19,009 nucleotides of DNA from Candidatus Thorarchaeota archaeon (GCA_019057595.1 DXJI01000015.1:1-19009), one strand, 5' to 3'. Positions 5,866 to 13,244 are shown, counted from the stretch's first letter. Translations and numbers: made by a program. The notes: generated from the letters alone by a model not told the origin.

Positions 5866-7185
5866 CTAATTGCTAGCTTCCTTATAGAGCTTCTTTGTGG
5901 CTGTTTCTACGTCGTTCCTTGAGGCGCCAATAGCTGCATTCATGACAATGTAACTGTGAGGGTAGTTTTCTACAGATGATCCCAATCCACTCTTTTCGAC
6001 GGCGCGAGGTCCAGTAACTCGTGCATTATAGAGTCTGGCACCAATCTCACTGACGTCGAGTCCATCCATTGTCATGGCAAATGCTACAGGGTTCCACACA
6101 GAGAGCACTCTCTGACCCAGTTTTTCAGCAACCTCATTCATCTGTTGTTCAAGGAAAGTCTTGTTCTCGAGTTGTTCCTTCTGAAGATCCTTGTAGGTTT
6201 CAAGTCCGATAGCCAGTAAGGCTGCAAGTGTCTGTACAACTGGAGCTGCGGTTGCTCGACCAGCATAGGTATCAGCGATTGAGTCAATGAATTCTTTTTT
6301 CGGGGTGACTACGATAGAGGCTCCAACAGGAGCCAAGAAGTTCTTGTCACTGCTCTGAACAACTGCATCAACTCTTCCAGCGTCTACAGCAGCACGAATC
6401 TCAGCCATCACCCGTTCAGATTGCACACCATATGCATTATTGATTACTAGAGGGATGTTCTTGCCAGCACATGCTTTTGCAATCTCTTTCACCGGATCCG
6501 ATTCCCGTGGTGGAAAGAACGTGGTAGTTGCCAGAACAGCGGCGGATTCACCTTTCTCAATCTCTTTCTCCAAATAATCAAGATCAACTCTTACAGCATC
6601 ACCTTCGATGATTGTTGGGAGAATCACTTCCTCAAGACCACTGAGTGCAATGGCACGATGTGGTGATGTATGATCTATTCTAGGAAAGAGAACTCGTTTC
6701 ACTCCAAATTCTCTTCTGAGAGCTCCGAGAACTAGGGAAATCGTCATGCCTGTGGAGAGGGGTGTGACAAGACCACCTTTCATGTTGCTGAGACCCAACT
6801 TCCGAATCGCATCAAGAGCTACGTTGTTTGCAACTTGTTGCATTTGTGATGCTCCAGGAGCCTTGGGTTGAGGTGCGGCTAGTTCTCCGCTTCGTCCTAT
6901 GCCATGATTAAACCCAGCTGACAGGCGAGCTACATAAGGAGATGCAACTCTGGCCTCTCGTTCGCCAACTCTTGCAGCCTCTGGGTCCTTGTCTGTGTCC
7001 ATCGAAGAGAGCAGTTGGAACATCATCTCGAGCTGTAGGTCAGTCAACGCTTTCTTGGGAAAGAGTCGCCGATTTAGTACATCCTTCACAGGACCAAGTA
7101 GTGAGTCAACGGTCGTACGGCCTCGACGTAGTATGTTATCGGGAATCGTCTTCTCAAGGATGCGTTCGATTTCGTCTTCATCCAA
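5866..7185 (-). CDS. spcS: Sep-tRNA:Sec-tRNA synthase (SepSecS)
   Basis: A 439-residue PLP enzyme that converts Sep-tRNA(Sec) to Sec-tRNA(Sec) using selenophosphate. The N-terminal tetramerisation/tRNA-binding region precedes GIGRSGELAAPQPKAPG (about residues 95-111), the phosphate-binding loop including R98, S99 and Q106. The PLP lysine is K281 in QSSDKNFLAPVG. The numbering is close to the human enzyme (R97, S98, Q105, K284; from memory). The length is normal for the family. The start is a TTG at 7185 that overlaps the selB stop by 8 bases; GAGGAGGAAT inside selB provides the ribosome binding site. An ATG at 7181 is out of frame. The overlap implies translational coupling of the tRNA-converting enzyme with the elongation factor that uses its product. 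Confidence 0.95.
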   Translation of the reverse strand: MDEDEIERILEKTIPDNILRRGRTTVDSLLGPVKDVLNRRLFPKKALTDLQLEMMFQLLSSMDTDKDPEAARVGEREARVASPYVARLSAGFNHGIGRSGELAAPQPKAPGASQMQQVANNVALDAIRKLGLSNMKGGLVTPLSTGMTISLVLGALRREFGVKRVLFPRIDHTSPHRAIALSGLEEVILPTIIEGDAVRVDLDYLEKEIEKGESAAVLATTTFFPPRESDPVKEIAKACAGKNIPLVINNAYGVQSERVMAEIRAAVDAGRVDAVVQSSDKNFLAPVGASIVVTPKKEFIDSIADTYAGRATAAPVVQTLAALLAIGLETYKDLQKEQLENKTFLEQQMNEVAEKLGQRVLSVWNPVAFAMTMDGLDVSEIGARLYNARVTGPRAVEKSGLGSSVENYPHSYIVMNAAIGASRNDVETATKKLYKEASN

Positions 7186-8560
7186 ATCTATATTCCTCCT
7201 CGGTTAGTCGCTGGTAGTAGACTTCCTCGTTCTCAGTCACCGAATCTTCAAAGTCTACGATGACTACGCCCCGTGTACCAAATGGTTGCCTAATAATTCC
7301 AACCACTCCGTTATTACATCGGACTGTAGCATCAGCCAACCGCGCAGCAATCTCCTTACTTGAGGCAAGACCTTCGACAAGTACATCATCCTCACGGATC
7401 CGATGAACCTTCCCAGTTCTCACACGGGGTCTGAGAAGCATGATCCTCTCTGGGACATCCACAACATGTCCTGCTCCAACAATTCTCATTTGTGCGGGGG
7501 AAAGGTCTGTTCGATGTAGAAGCACCCTCGTACCCGTTCTTAGTGCAACAGGTTTCTGTAACAGGATTGCAGCAGGGAATGATGTGCCTGTGGATTCATC
7601 CAATACAACTCTATCCTCGCTGAGCGGGATGATTTGTCCTGTTACGGAGGGCATGCCTACAGATACATTCACCACCATTCTCTTCGTGGTTCTTTCTCGA
7701 TACAATGGATTGGTCTGCATCATCATTATGAACCCGGAGGATGCAGTCATACTTCCTGGAGTAGCGAGATAGTCTCCTCGTGTTATGTCCGAATCATCAA
7801 TGTCAGGAATGTTGATTCCAACACGGTCTCCGGCTGATGCATTCTCGCGTTCTTCTCCAAAGGTCTGTATCGAGCGCACCTTACTCGTCTTTGAGAGTGG
7901 AACGACTTCAACCGACTCTCCCACCTTGACAGTACCCTGGAGTAGAGTTCCCGTCACTACTGTTCCATGACCCTTGACTGGGAAGGCGTGGTCAATAGGA
8001 AGGATAAGTGGTCCTTCTAGAGTTCTTGCTCGGGGTTGAATTGTATCACGAAGTGCATCTTTGAGTTCTTCAATGCCCTGATTTGAATGGGCAGAAACTT
8101 GAATTATAGGTGCCTCCGAAAAGCGTGTATCAGCAAGGATCGAGCGTATCTTCTGTTCTATATCAGCCAGCTGTGATTCATTGACAAGGTCCGTCTTTGT
8201 GAGCGCGACCACAATGGAATCGACTCCCATTGATTGTACAACCACAACATGCTCTCCCGTCTGGACCATTGGACCTTCATCTGCTGCTACAACCAAGATT
8301 GCAGAATCAATAATGTTTGCTCCAGCTACGACACTTCTGATCAAGTCAGCATGCCCTGGTGCATCTACCAAGGTAACCAAGTAATTGTCCAGTTCAAACA
8401 TTGTGAATCCAAGATCGATAGTGATTCCCCGTTTCTGAGCCTGTGGATGTCTGTCCAGTCCAGCAGTTGAAACTTTCTCACTCAGTGCTTTGGCTAGTGC
8501 GGTCTTACCGTGGTCGATGTGACCCATGAGTCCAACATGCACTGGGATGAGATTGTCCAT
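7178..8560 (-). CDS. selB: Selenocysteine-specific elongation factor SelB/EF-Sec
   Basis: A 460-residue translational GTPase that carries Sec-tRNA(Sec) to the ribosome at recoded UGA. GTPase motifs: GHIDHGKT (13-20), RGIT (44-47), DAPGH (66-70), TKTD (121-124) and SAH (156-158). Beta-barrel domains II and III span about residues 190-370, and a short domain IV about 375-460 contains VRTGKVHRI and FGTRGVVIVDFED. The C-terminal part is far too short for the winged-helix array of bacterial SelB, so this is the archaeal/eukaryotic type. The ATG at 8560 has no strong ribosome binding site, and the TATA-like box at 8593-8602 predicts a leader of only about 10 bases. It is the first gene of the Sec group and overlaps SepSecS. 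Confidence 0.95.
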   Translation of the reverse strand: MDNLIPVHVGLMGHIDHGKTALAKALSEKVSTAGLDRHPQAQKRGITIDLGFTMFELDNYLVTLVDAPGHADLIRSVVAGANIIDSAILVVAADEGPMVQTGEHVVVVQSMGVDSIVVALTKTDLVNESQLADIEQKIRSILADTRFSEAPIIQVSAHSNQGIEELKDALRDTIQPRARTLEGPLILPIDHAFPVKGHGTVVTGTLLQGTVKVGESVEVVPLSKTSKVRSIQTFGEERENASAGDRVGINIPDIDDSDITRGDYLATPGSMTASSGFIMMMQTNPLYRERTTKRMVVNVSVGMPSVTGQIIPLSEDRVVLDESTGTSFPAAILLQKPVALRTGTRVLLHRTDLSPAQMRIVGAGHVVDVPERIMLLRPRVRTGKVHRIREDDVLVEGLASSKEIAARLADATVRCNNGVVGIIRQPFGTRGVVIVDFEDSVTENEEVYYQRLTEEEYRFG

Positions 8561-8592
8561 TTTTGAACCTCAGAAGAGGGAAGTGGATTTGC

Positions 8593-8602
8593 GCATAAAA
8601 CC
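8593..8602. promoter_or_regulatory. Shared TATA-like box between selB and the divergent surface-protein gene
   Basis: GCATAAAACC on +, read as GGTTTTATGC on -. It lies about 38 bases before the selB ATG and 48 before the ATG at 8646. It is the only clear AT-rich box in this 85-base divergent gap, so both promoters may use it. Position-based inference. Confidence 0.4.
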
Positions 8603-8645
8603 ATTGTCAGAGGACTTTATTGGGAGGATTGCTGAATCAAAGTAC

Positions 8646-9071
8646 ATGGTTTCACGGTCGCTCGAGAAGATGATGCTCATTGCCATAGGTCTCTCAACTG
8701 CAGTGATAGTGGGAGTTCCAGTGTTGATGTATGCTATCGACACCTTAAACACAACCACACAACTACAGGAAGTGCAGTTCGAAGCACAGCGAATCCACAA
8801 TGCTACAATGATCGTAGACAGCGGGTTGACCAACACTACCTCGACTACTATTTCTATTAATTCAGGAGTTACTGTGACTGCTGCGGGGAACACCTTGACA
8901 GTCTTGTATACAACGGACAGTGGATCCCCCAGGACGTGGACTCAATCATATGTTCATGAGATATCAGTCGACCAACCAGTCTCGGCCCATCAAGAGACTA
9001 CACTCTATACAATGGAAGTAGTTTTAGTTGATAGTGTCATCCACATCTCATTCTTTGCAGTCCCAGTTTGA
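8646..9071 (+). CDS. Single-TM secreted/pilin-like surface protein
   Basis: A 141-residue protein from the ATG at 8646. A short basic N-terminus (VSRSLEK) is followed by one hydrophobic segment at about residues 8-30 (MMLIAIGLSTAVIVGVPVLM). The rest is a Thr/Ser/Asn-rich, beta-strand-like domain with repeated TTS/TIS motifs, as in archaeal extracellular proteins. A polar stretch TTTQLQEVQFEAQRI directly after the membrane helix resembles the helical shaft of type IV pilin-like proteins. No clear class III cleavage site is seen, so pilin-like is only a suggestion. The frame stays open upstream, with alternative TTG starts at 8589 and 8601 that would add about 15-20 residues. It is divergent from selB, and a functional link is unlikely. 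Confidence 0.65.
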   Translation: MVSRSLEKMMLIAIGLSTAVIVGVPVLMYAIDTLNTTTQLQEVQFEAQRIHNATMIVDSGLTNTTSTTISINSGVTVTAAGNTLTVLYTTDSGSPRTWTQSYVHEISVDQPVSAHQETTLYTMEVVLVDSVIHISFFAVPV

Positions 9072-9101
9072 TGTGGATGAATCTGTGATTTAGAGCACAA
9101 C

Positions 9102-9111
9102 GTTTTTAATC
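9102..9111 (+). promoter_or_regulatory. TATA-like promoter for the polyferredoxin gene
   Basis: GTTTTTAATC precedes the ATG at 9160 by about 50 bases. It predicts a start near 9133 and a leader carrying GGTGAGG (9143-9149), ten bases before the ATG. Confidence 0.45.
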
Positions 9112-9159
9112 TAGGCTCAGGTTCTCGCCGCCAACAGCACCCGGTGAGGACTGAATTCA

Positions 9160-10215
9160 ATGGCAGAAGATGCCGACTATGTCGATGAAACTGGTACTGA
9201 CGACGAACAGTCCGAGCTAGAGGAAGATGTACCTGAGGAACCTGTAACTGTTGAGAAAGAAGATCGGAAAGTAAGCCTTCCATCAAATCCTCTGGGACTC
9301 ATCCTGAATCTGAGGATGTTGCGAAGATTTGTTCAGTTTGTATTCTTCATTGGGATTAATGGATACATACTACTGGCATGGTTCCGTATGCCGAATGTCC
9401 AAGCATTCTGGTTATCCATCTGGAACAATCTGCCCAGTATACCAATTCTTGCACCCTTAGAGGCTCCCTTTGCGGCTATAGCCGGGTCCTTTGACACTTT
9501 GCTGCGTGAGTTTTCGACAGGAATCTTTCCATTCTTTACTTTAGGAGCTATGTTGATCATACTAGTCGTTGTAGGTCGTGCTCCCTGTGGATGGATCTGT
9601 CCGATTGGAACAGTTCAAGACTTTGTTACACTTCCAAAGAGAACTAAGACTCGCCCTACACACAACACAGAGAGCGAGCTGAGAAAGGTCAAGTCATACA
9701 TTTTCATTGTAGTAGCATTCTTCGCAGTCTGGGTAGGTTTTGCACGTGCTACTGGGTCAGCGGAAGCACTCGAGGCAACGCTAGGGATATTTGCTAATGA
9801 TGCATTTGCTCCCCTGAATCCAGCGTACATTCTATTCGTTGTGTTACCTCAGCAACTGTGGCCCACAGACCTGAACACTCTCTGGTACTTCTCTCAATGG
9901 GGTTGGCCACTGGTCCAGATGGGATTTGTCATAGCTGTATTTGTGATCTCAATCTGGTTTCCACGGTGGTTCTGCCGATGGATGTGTCCAGCAGGATGGT
10001 TCTATAGCATCTTCTCTAGAGACGCTATGATTGGAATTGGAAGGAACCCAGCGCGGTGCACTCCTGACACATGCAACGTCTGTGAGGTGGTCTGTCCGAT
10101 GAACATCAGGATTCGGAAGTTCCCGTATCAGCACATGCACAGTCCGGACTGCATTATGTGTCTCGATTGTAAGAGTCATTGTCCCAACAACGCAATCGTC
10201 ATCAGGTTCTCATAG
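9160..10215 (+). CDS. NapH/MauN-like membrane polyferredoxin (4Fe-4S)
   Basis: A 351-residue membrane electron carrier. The acidic N-terminal tail (residues 1-38) is followed by hydrophobic segments near 55-75, 122-139, 179-196, 222-232 and 252-268. Two CxxxCP motifs sit at membrane edges: CGWICP (C143, C147) and CRWMCP (C272, C276), the NapH/NosR-type signature. Two 4Fe-4S clusters follow: C300, C305, C308, C312 and C331, C334, C337, C341. In the first cluster the opening spacing is four residues instead of two. Homologues pass electrons from quinones or other donors to a periplasmic or cytoplasmic reductase. No partner reductase lies in this window. The start at 9160 has GGTGAGG upstream. 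The gene overlaps the ModE-like gene tail-to-tail by 6 bases. Confidence 0.88.
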   Translation: MAEDADYVDETGTDDEQSELEEDVPEEPVTVEKEDRKVSLPSNPLGLILNLRMLRRFVQFVFFIGINGYILLAWFRMPNVQAFWLSIWNNLPSIPILAPLEAPFAAIAGSFDTLLREFSTGIFPFFTLGAMLIILVVVGRAPCGWICPIGTVQDFVTLPKRTKTRPTHNTESELRKVKSYIFIVVAFFAVWVGFARATGSAEALEATLGIFANDAFAPLNPAYILFVVLPQQLWPTDLNTLWYFSQWGWPLVQMGFVIAVFVISIWFPRWFCRWMCPAGWFYSIFSRDAMIGIGRNPARCTPDTCNVCEVVCPMNIRIRKFPYQHMHSPDCIMCLDCKSHCPNNAIVIRFS

Positions 10216-10569
10216 ATCGAGTTGCTCTGATGCCTCGAGAACATTGTTGAAAGCATCATTAACTGAAGAATAAAGGCTCATGAGCTCTAGTCCATATTCT
10301 GTTACGCGAGCTCCTCCTCCACCTTCGGTTCCACCCTTGTAGGTTTCAACTAATATCACACCAAGTTCTTTCTCAATCTTCTTGATGACTCCCCAAGCAT
10401 AACGATAGGACATCCCGAGCTTTTTGGCACCCCTGGTAATGGTGCCCTCCTCATGAACGGACTTGATTATTGAAAAGGCACCAGGTCCGAAAATATACTT
10501 ACCTTCCCTCTCGAGCCACAGCTTGTAATTCGGTTCTAATTTGAGGGTTCGTTCATCCTTTGGACTCAC
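10210..10569 (-). CDS. ModE-like winged helix-turn-helix regulator (DNA-binding domain only)
   Basis: A 119-residue regulator of the ModE N-terminal/LysR-type HTH kind. Core: YIFGPGAFSIIKSVHEEGTI, then RGAKKLGMSYRYAWGVIKKIEKELG as helix-turn-helix, and a wing with ETYKGGTEGGGGARVTEYG. The Gly-rich wing and the SYRYAW recognition helix are typical of ModE-family repressors of molybdate genes. The two molybdate-binding (MOP) domains of full ModE are missing, so it may sense nothing directly or rely on a partner. The GTG at 10569 has GGGAGGAG about 9 bases upstream. It is last in a - strand run and overlaps the end of the polyferredoxin gene, with which it could be functionally linked through a molybdenum or tungsten enzyme elsewhere. 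That link is inference. Confidence 0.85.
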   Translation of the reverse strand: MSPKDERTLKLEPNYKLWLEREGKYIFGPGAFSIIKSVHEEGTITRGAKKLGMSYRYAWGVIKKIEKELGVILVETYKGGTEGGGGARVTEYGLELMSLYSSVNDAFNNVLEASEQLDL

Positions 10570-10614
10570 TTCAAACTCCTCCCTGAGGGACGTCTGGTCA
10601 ATTCACAGTATGAA

Positions 10615-10866
10615 TCAATGACCCCAACGAAGGCGTTCACCCTTCGTGTCCTTCTTGAACACTTTCTTCACAGTCTTCCAATGATCAGCACACAGATAGA
10701 TTGTCCTAGATCGAGCATCCTTGACCCGAAGATTGGCCTTTGCTACACTCTCCGAAATCCTATCGCGTTTCATGGACCTCTTCGAAGGCTTTCTGCAACC
10801 AACAATACTGCAAATCTTTTCCGTTGACACTTCCGACACTTCAGGGCAATACCAGTTGTGAGGCAT
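10615..10866 (-). CDS. Small Cys/His protein, probable zinc binder
   Basis: An 83-residue basic protein. C7, C19, C24, C59 and H62 (from YCPEV, ICSIVGC and LCADHWK) could make one metal site. The central segment is rich in Arg, Lys and Ser, and the C-terminal third is strongly basic, so nucleic-acid binding is possible. The family is not recognised. The ATG at 10866 follows the previous stop by 21 bases without a clear ribosome binding site; co-transcription with the AIRS-fold gene is likely. Confidence 0.65.
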   Translation of the reverse strand: MPHNWYCPEVSEVSTEKICSIVGCRKPSKRSMKRDRISESVAKANLRVKDARSRTIYLCADHWKTVKKVFKKDTKGERLRWGH

Positions 10867-10887
10867 TATAACTATAGCGCATTGATA

Positions 10888-11880
10888 TCAGGAGTTTGCA
10901 TTCTTTGGGGTGAGAACACTACCCTTCGAGAAATCAAATAGAACTCGCTCATCATCACTCATTTTGAGTTTGACTTTGTCCGAGTCATCAACCAACCCAA
11001 TTACAGTGGATGACAGTCCATGTTTCGAAACGATATCTTGCAGACGTTCCAAGTTCGCCCTTGGTGTCGCAACAAGAAAACCTAGGGAGATATACATTCG
11101 AATCCAATCTTCGAATCCTATGTCAGAGGGCTTGGAGGAGTCGATTGCGTTCAAGTCGAGTATTCCACCTCTTCCTGAGTACTCCAGCATCATTGCTGCT
11201 GTACCAACGACTCCTGCAACAGACACATCCTTTGATGCTGTGAGGATGTGCTCATCGGCGAGTGAATTCATGACTGAGAGTCTCATGACCACTTCATCTG
11301 AGGATCGGTTCGTCACCGAGTCCCATCCCAGCTTGTAGCTGTCTCCCCTCTGACCTACTCTGTCGAAGATTAAGACAAGCACGTCGCTCGCTTCTGCACC
11401 ACCAGCAGTAAGAAGATCATTCACCTTTACAGTGCCTGTCGTCGAGCCCACCACATAGGTCGAGCTGGACTTGGAGTTTGTATGCCCACGAACAATGGGC
11501 ACACGAAATATGTGTGAGCCTGCAATCAGTCCATCAAGAAGCGCCTCACCAATTGATGGGTCTGAATAAGAGAGTGCAACCGCGAACGATGTGGGGGTTC
11601 CTCCTGCAGCGTAGATATCCATCACATTTGCGAGTACAGCATTGAATCCTGCAGCTCGAGGATAGTTCAAACACAAATCCTCAACAATGGCATCGGTTGT
11701 AAGAAGAACAAAATCATCAGAATTGGTATCGATTGCAGCTGAGTCTTCTCCGAGCCAATGCGGAGTGTCACCTCTGAAAGACTCTAGACGCAATTTATCA
11801 ATAATTGAGGGAAGAACAAACTTGTGAGAGATGCCATCAAAACTCAGGAGGAGCTTGACGATCTCATCAAGACGGCTCAA
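10888..11880 (-). CDS. AIR synthase/selenophosphate synthetase-related protein (COG2144-like)
   Basis: A 330-residue ATP-binding protein of the PurM/AIRS fold. Marks: GEDSAA (44-49) and LLTTDAIVEDL (59-69) for metal/ATP binding, then NVMDIYAAGGTP (85-96), the conserved NxxDxxAxGG turn. A C-terminal half follows with a glycine turn at SGRGGILDLNAI. This resembles the archaeal selenophosphate synthetase-related group more than PurM, ThiL or HypE. True selenophosphate synthetases have an N-terminal Gly-rich loop with catalytic Cys or Sec, and none is visible here; the N-terminus (RLDEIVKLLLSFDGISHK) lacks any Cys. It therefore probably makes a different phosphorylated product, or its role is unknown. 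The start is a TTG at 11880, with GAGTGA upstream. It precedes the small Cys/His gene by 21 bases. Confidence 0.75.
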   Translation of the reverse strand: MSRLDEIVKLLLSFDGISHKFVLPSIIDKLRLESFRGDTPHWLGEDSAAIDTNSDDFVLLTTDAIVEDLCLNYPRAAGFNAVLANVMDIYAAGGTPTSFAVALSYSDPSIGEALLDGLIAGSHIFRVPIVRGHTNSKSSSTYVVGSTTGTVKVNDLLTAGGAEASDVLVLIFDRVGQRGDSYKLGWDSVTNRSSDEVVMRLSVMNSLADEHILTASKDVSVAGVVGTAAMMLEYSGRGGILDLNAIDSSKPSDIGFEDWIRMYISLGFLVATPRANLERLQDIVSKHGLSSTVIGLVDDSDKVKLKMSDDERVLFDFSKGSVLTPKNANS

Positions 11881-11901
11881 ATCAGTTCACTCGATACCTG
11901 T

Positions 11902-12027
11902 CTATGGGACCCCAAAAAAACCGAGTGCGAATGCAGCTTGACCTAACAGGAAACCTATTCCTAAGAGTGATATCCCGACCATGAAGTAGATGAGTGCCCT
12001 CATAGAGGGACGGATTTCTTCGAACAC
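11902..12027 (-). CDS. 41-residue single-TM membrane peptide
   Basis: A small protein from a GTG at 12027 with AAAAGGTGA placed 6 bases upstream, the best ribosome binding site in this stretch. The first ten residues (VFEEIRPSMR) are charged; the remaining 31 are almost all hydrophobic and Gly-rich (LLGIGFLLGQAAFALGFFG), one membrane span ending at the C-terminus. No family recognised. It lies between the Cys-rich gene and the AIRS-fold gene, within the - strand run. The same frame extends upstream through one TGA to an ATG at 12075 (13 codons), which is taken as chance. Confidence 0.55.
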   Translation of the reverse strand: MFEEIRPSMRALIYFMVGISLLGIGFLLGQAAFALGFFGVP

Positions 12028-12089
12028 TGCAGTTCACCTTTTCTTGAGTGCGAACTGGGTGTCGCTTATAGACATTGTGCAATTAGGTA

Positions 12090-12392
12090 CTATCGTTTTT
12101 CTCTGAACTTCCTCGCAATTTCCTTGGGCATCGCATCAGGGTAGGGTGCATCAAGCTTGACCTCTTCCTTTGTCTGAACAGGGGTGACGGCCTTCTTACA
12201 CTTCCCATCTTGCGACATTTTTTGCTCAGCGCATTTGGAATGAAGACACCAACCCTGGTCACACTCTTCGTCAATCCAAGTGCACCAGACCTCTTCCTTG
12301 TTACCACGCTTCCTGATCTTGAGTGCAGGAGGCTGTTTTTCACAGATGAAACTCTTACAGAGAGCTGTACAATCTATACTACTGCTTTCCAA
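12090..12392 (-). CDS. Cys-rich small protein, possible metal or Fe-S binder
   Basis: A 100-residue protein with eight cysteines: C8, C12, C17, C37, C44, C49, C54 and C65. The first three are spaced CxxxCxxxxC, and the later ones are spaced by 6, 4, 4 and 10 residues around WCLHSKC. The C-terminal third lacks Cys and is charged, ending with the basic IARKFREKR. The count and grouping suggest metal binding (zinc or Fe-S), but I recognise no family. The TTG at 12392 has GGAGCGGTGA directly upstream. It follows the zinc-ribbon coiled-coil gene by 31 bases and is probably co-transcribed with it. Confidence 0.68.
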   Translation of the reverse strand: MESSSIDCTALCKSFICEKQPPALKIRKRGNKEEVWCTWIDEECDQGWCLHSKCAEQKMSQDGKCKKAVTPVQTKEEVKLDAPYPDAMPKEIARKFREKR

Positions 12393-12423
12393 AGTTCACC
12401 GCTCCGATTTCTTGTTCGGTCAT

Positions 12424-13215
12424 TCACCTCTTCTCAGCAAGACGGAGCAGAGTGTTAAGCCGCTCTCTTCCGCCTTTCACGATCCTGATGTTTCTCTCAA
12501 GTTGATACTTTGTTGATTCGAAGGTATCTCTTGAGATATCCCCGATCTTAAACTTGGCATTTACCCTGCTGATTTCTTTCTCAAGTCTCTTCAGGGTCTT
12601 TTTGATGCCACTAACCCACTTCTTTGTCGTTTTTATCGCATTCTTCAGATTATTGCGAAGCTCTTTCAGGGTGTCGACAATCTCTGTCCTCTGTTCTCTG
12701 TAGACATCCTTGTCTATTGTCCCAGAGATGCTCTCAAGCTTGGAAAGGCGACCCTCGTGGGTGTCAAGTGCTTCCAAGAGTTGTTCAAGAACCAAAGGCA
12801 TTTCAACAGTCTTCAACTCCCTACGGCGACTCTTTGTCTTCTCAAACTCAGAGCGCAACTCCTCAGCACGAGCTGTCAGGACTGTCTTGTCAGCCTGTTG
12901 GAGTTGGAGGGCCTGTCTGGTCGCTTTTGTCTTGTCGATGAGAATGTCCAATTCTCGATCAACGACTTCAAGCTCAGCGCGGGCTAAGAGCACTATTGCA
13001 GCCTCGTACTCCATGTCTGCAATAGTCACGTCAAAATGAGGGTATGAAACTTTGATGACCGGTTCAATGTCAATAGGAACTTCAGGGTCATCAACGTCTA
13101 TTGGCTCTAGAGATGGAGTGTCATCTGCATGAAGTGGTTTTCCACAGAGCTTGCAGAAACGTCCATCAGGGACTTCCAGTTTACAGAAAGGACACGTTAC
13201 TAAAGGTTCAGACAT
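12424..13215 (-). CDS. Zinc-ribbon plus long coiled-coil protein (possibly CdvA-like)
   Basis: A 263-residue protein. The N-terminal zinc ribbon has C8, C11, C21 and C24 (CPFC...CKLC), followed by an acidic linker with many Asp, Glu and Pro at residues 30-55. From about residue 75 to the end it is helical and charged with heptad-like spacing, with two coiled coils broken near residues 155-165. The C-terminal part, with a KFKIGDISRDTFES segment and then a helix ending NTLLRLAEK, resembles the coiled-coil part of CdvA-like proteins seen in Asgard archaea. That comparison is from memory and weak. It could be structural, ESCRT/Cdv-related or membrane-linked. The ATG at 13215 has GGTG about 8 bases upstream. 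The Cys-rich gene follows. Confidence 0.75.
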   Translation of the reverse strand: MSEPLVTCPFCKLEVPDGRFCKLCGKPLHADDTPSLEPIDVDDPEVPIDIEPVIKVSYPHFDVTIADMEYEAAIVLLARAELEVVDRELDILIDKTKATRQALQLQQADKTVLTARAEELRSEFEKTKSRRRELKTVEMPLVLEQLLEALDTHEGRLSKLESISGTIDKDVYREQRTEIVDTLKELRNNLKNAIKTTKKWVSGIKKTLKRLEKEISRVNAKFKIGDISRDTFESTKYQLERNIRIVKGGRERLNTLLRLAEKR

Positions 13216-13244
13216 GGCTTAGCACCATCCATAACCAAGGTCTC

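Noticed and set aside
8526..8645. Start of the surface protein at ATG 8526, overlapping selB
   Set aside because: It would add 40 polar residues that overlap selB and would place the start upstream of the only TATA-like box.
10888..11880. Canonical selenophosphate synthetase SelD
   Set aside because: No catalytic Cys/Sec at the N-terminus; only the fold and nucleotide motifs fit.
12033..12075. In-frame TGA read as selenocysteine ahead of the 41-residue peptide
   Set aside because: The GTG after the TGA has an ideal ribosome binding site, the upstream ATG has none, and no SECIS element was seen. Kept as a low-level finding only.
11882..12082. A 66-codon frame on the - strand
   Set aside because: Basic, Arg-rich shadow. 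The 41-residue membrane frame in another frame has the ribosome binding site and a coherent hydrophobic segment.
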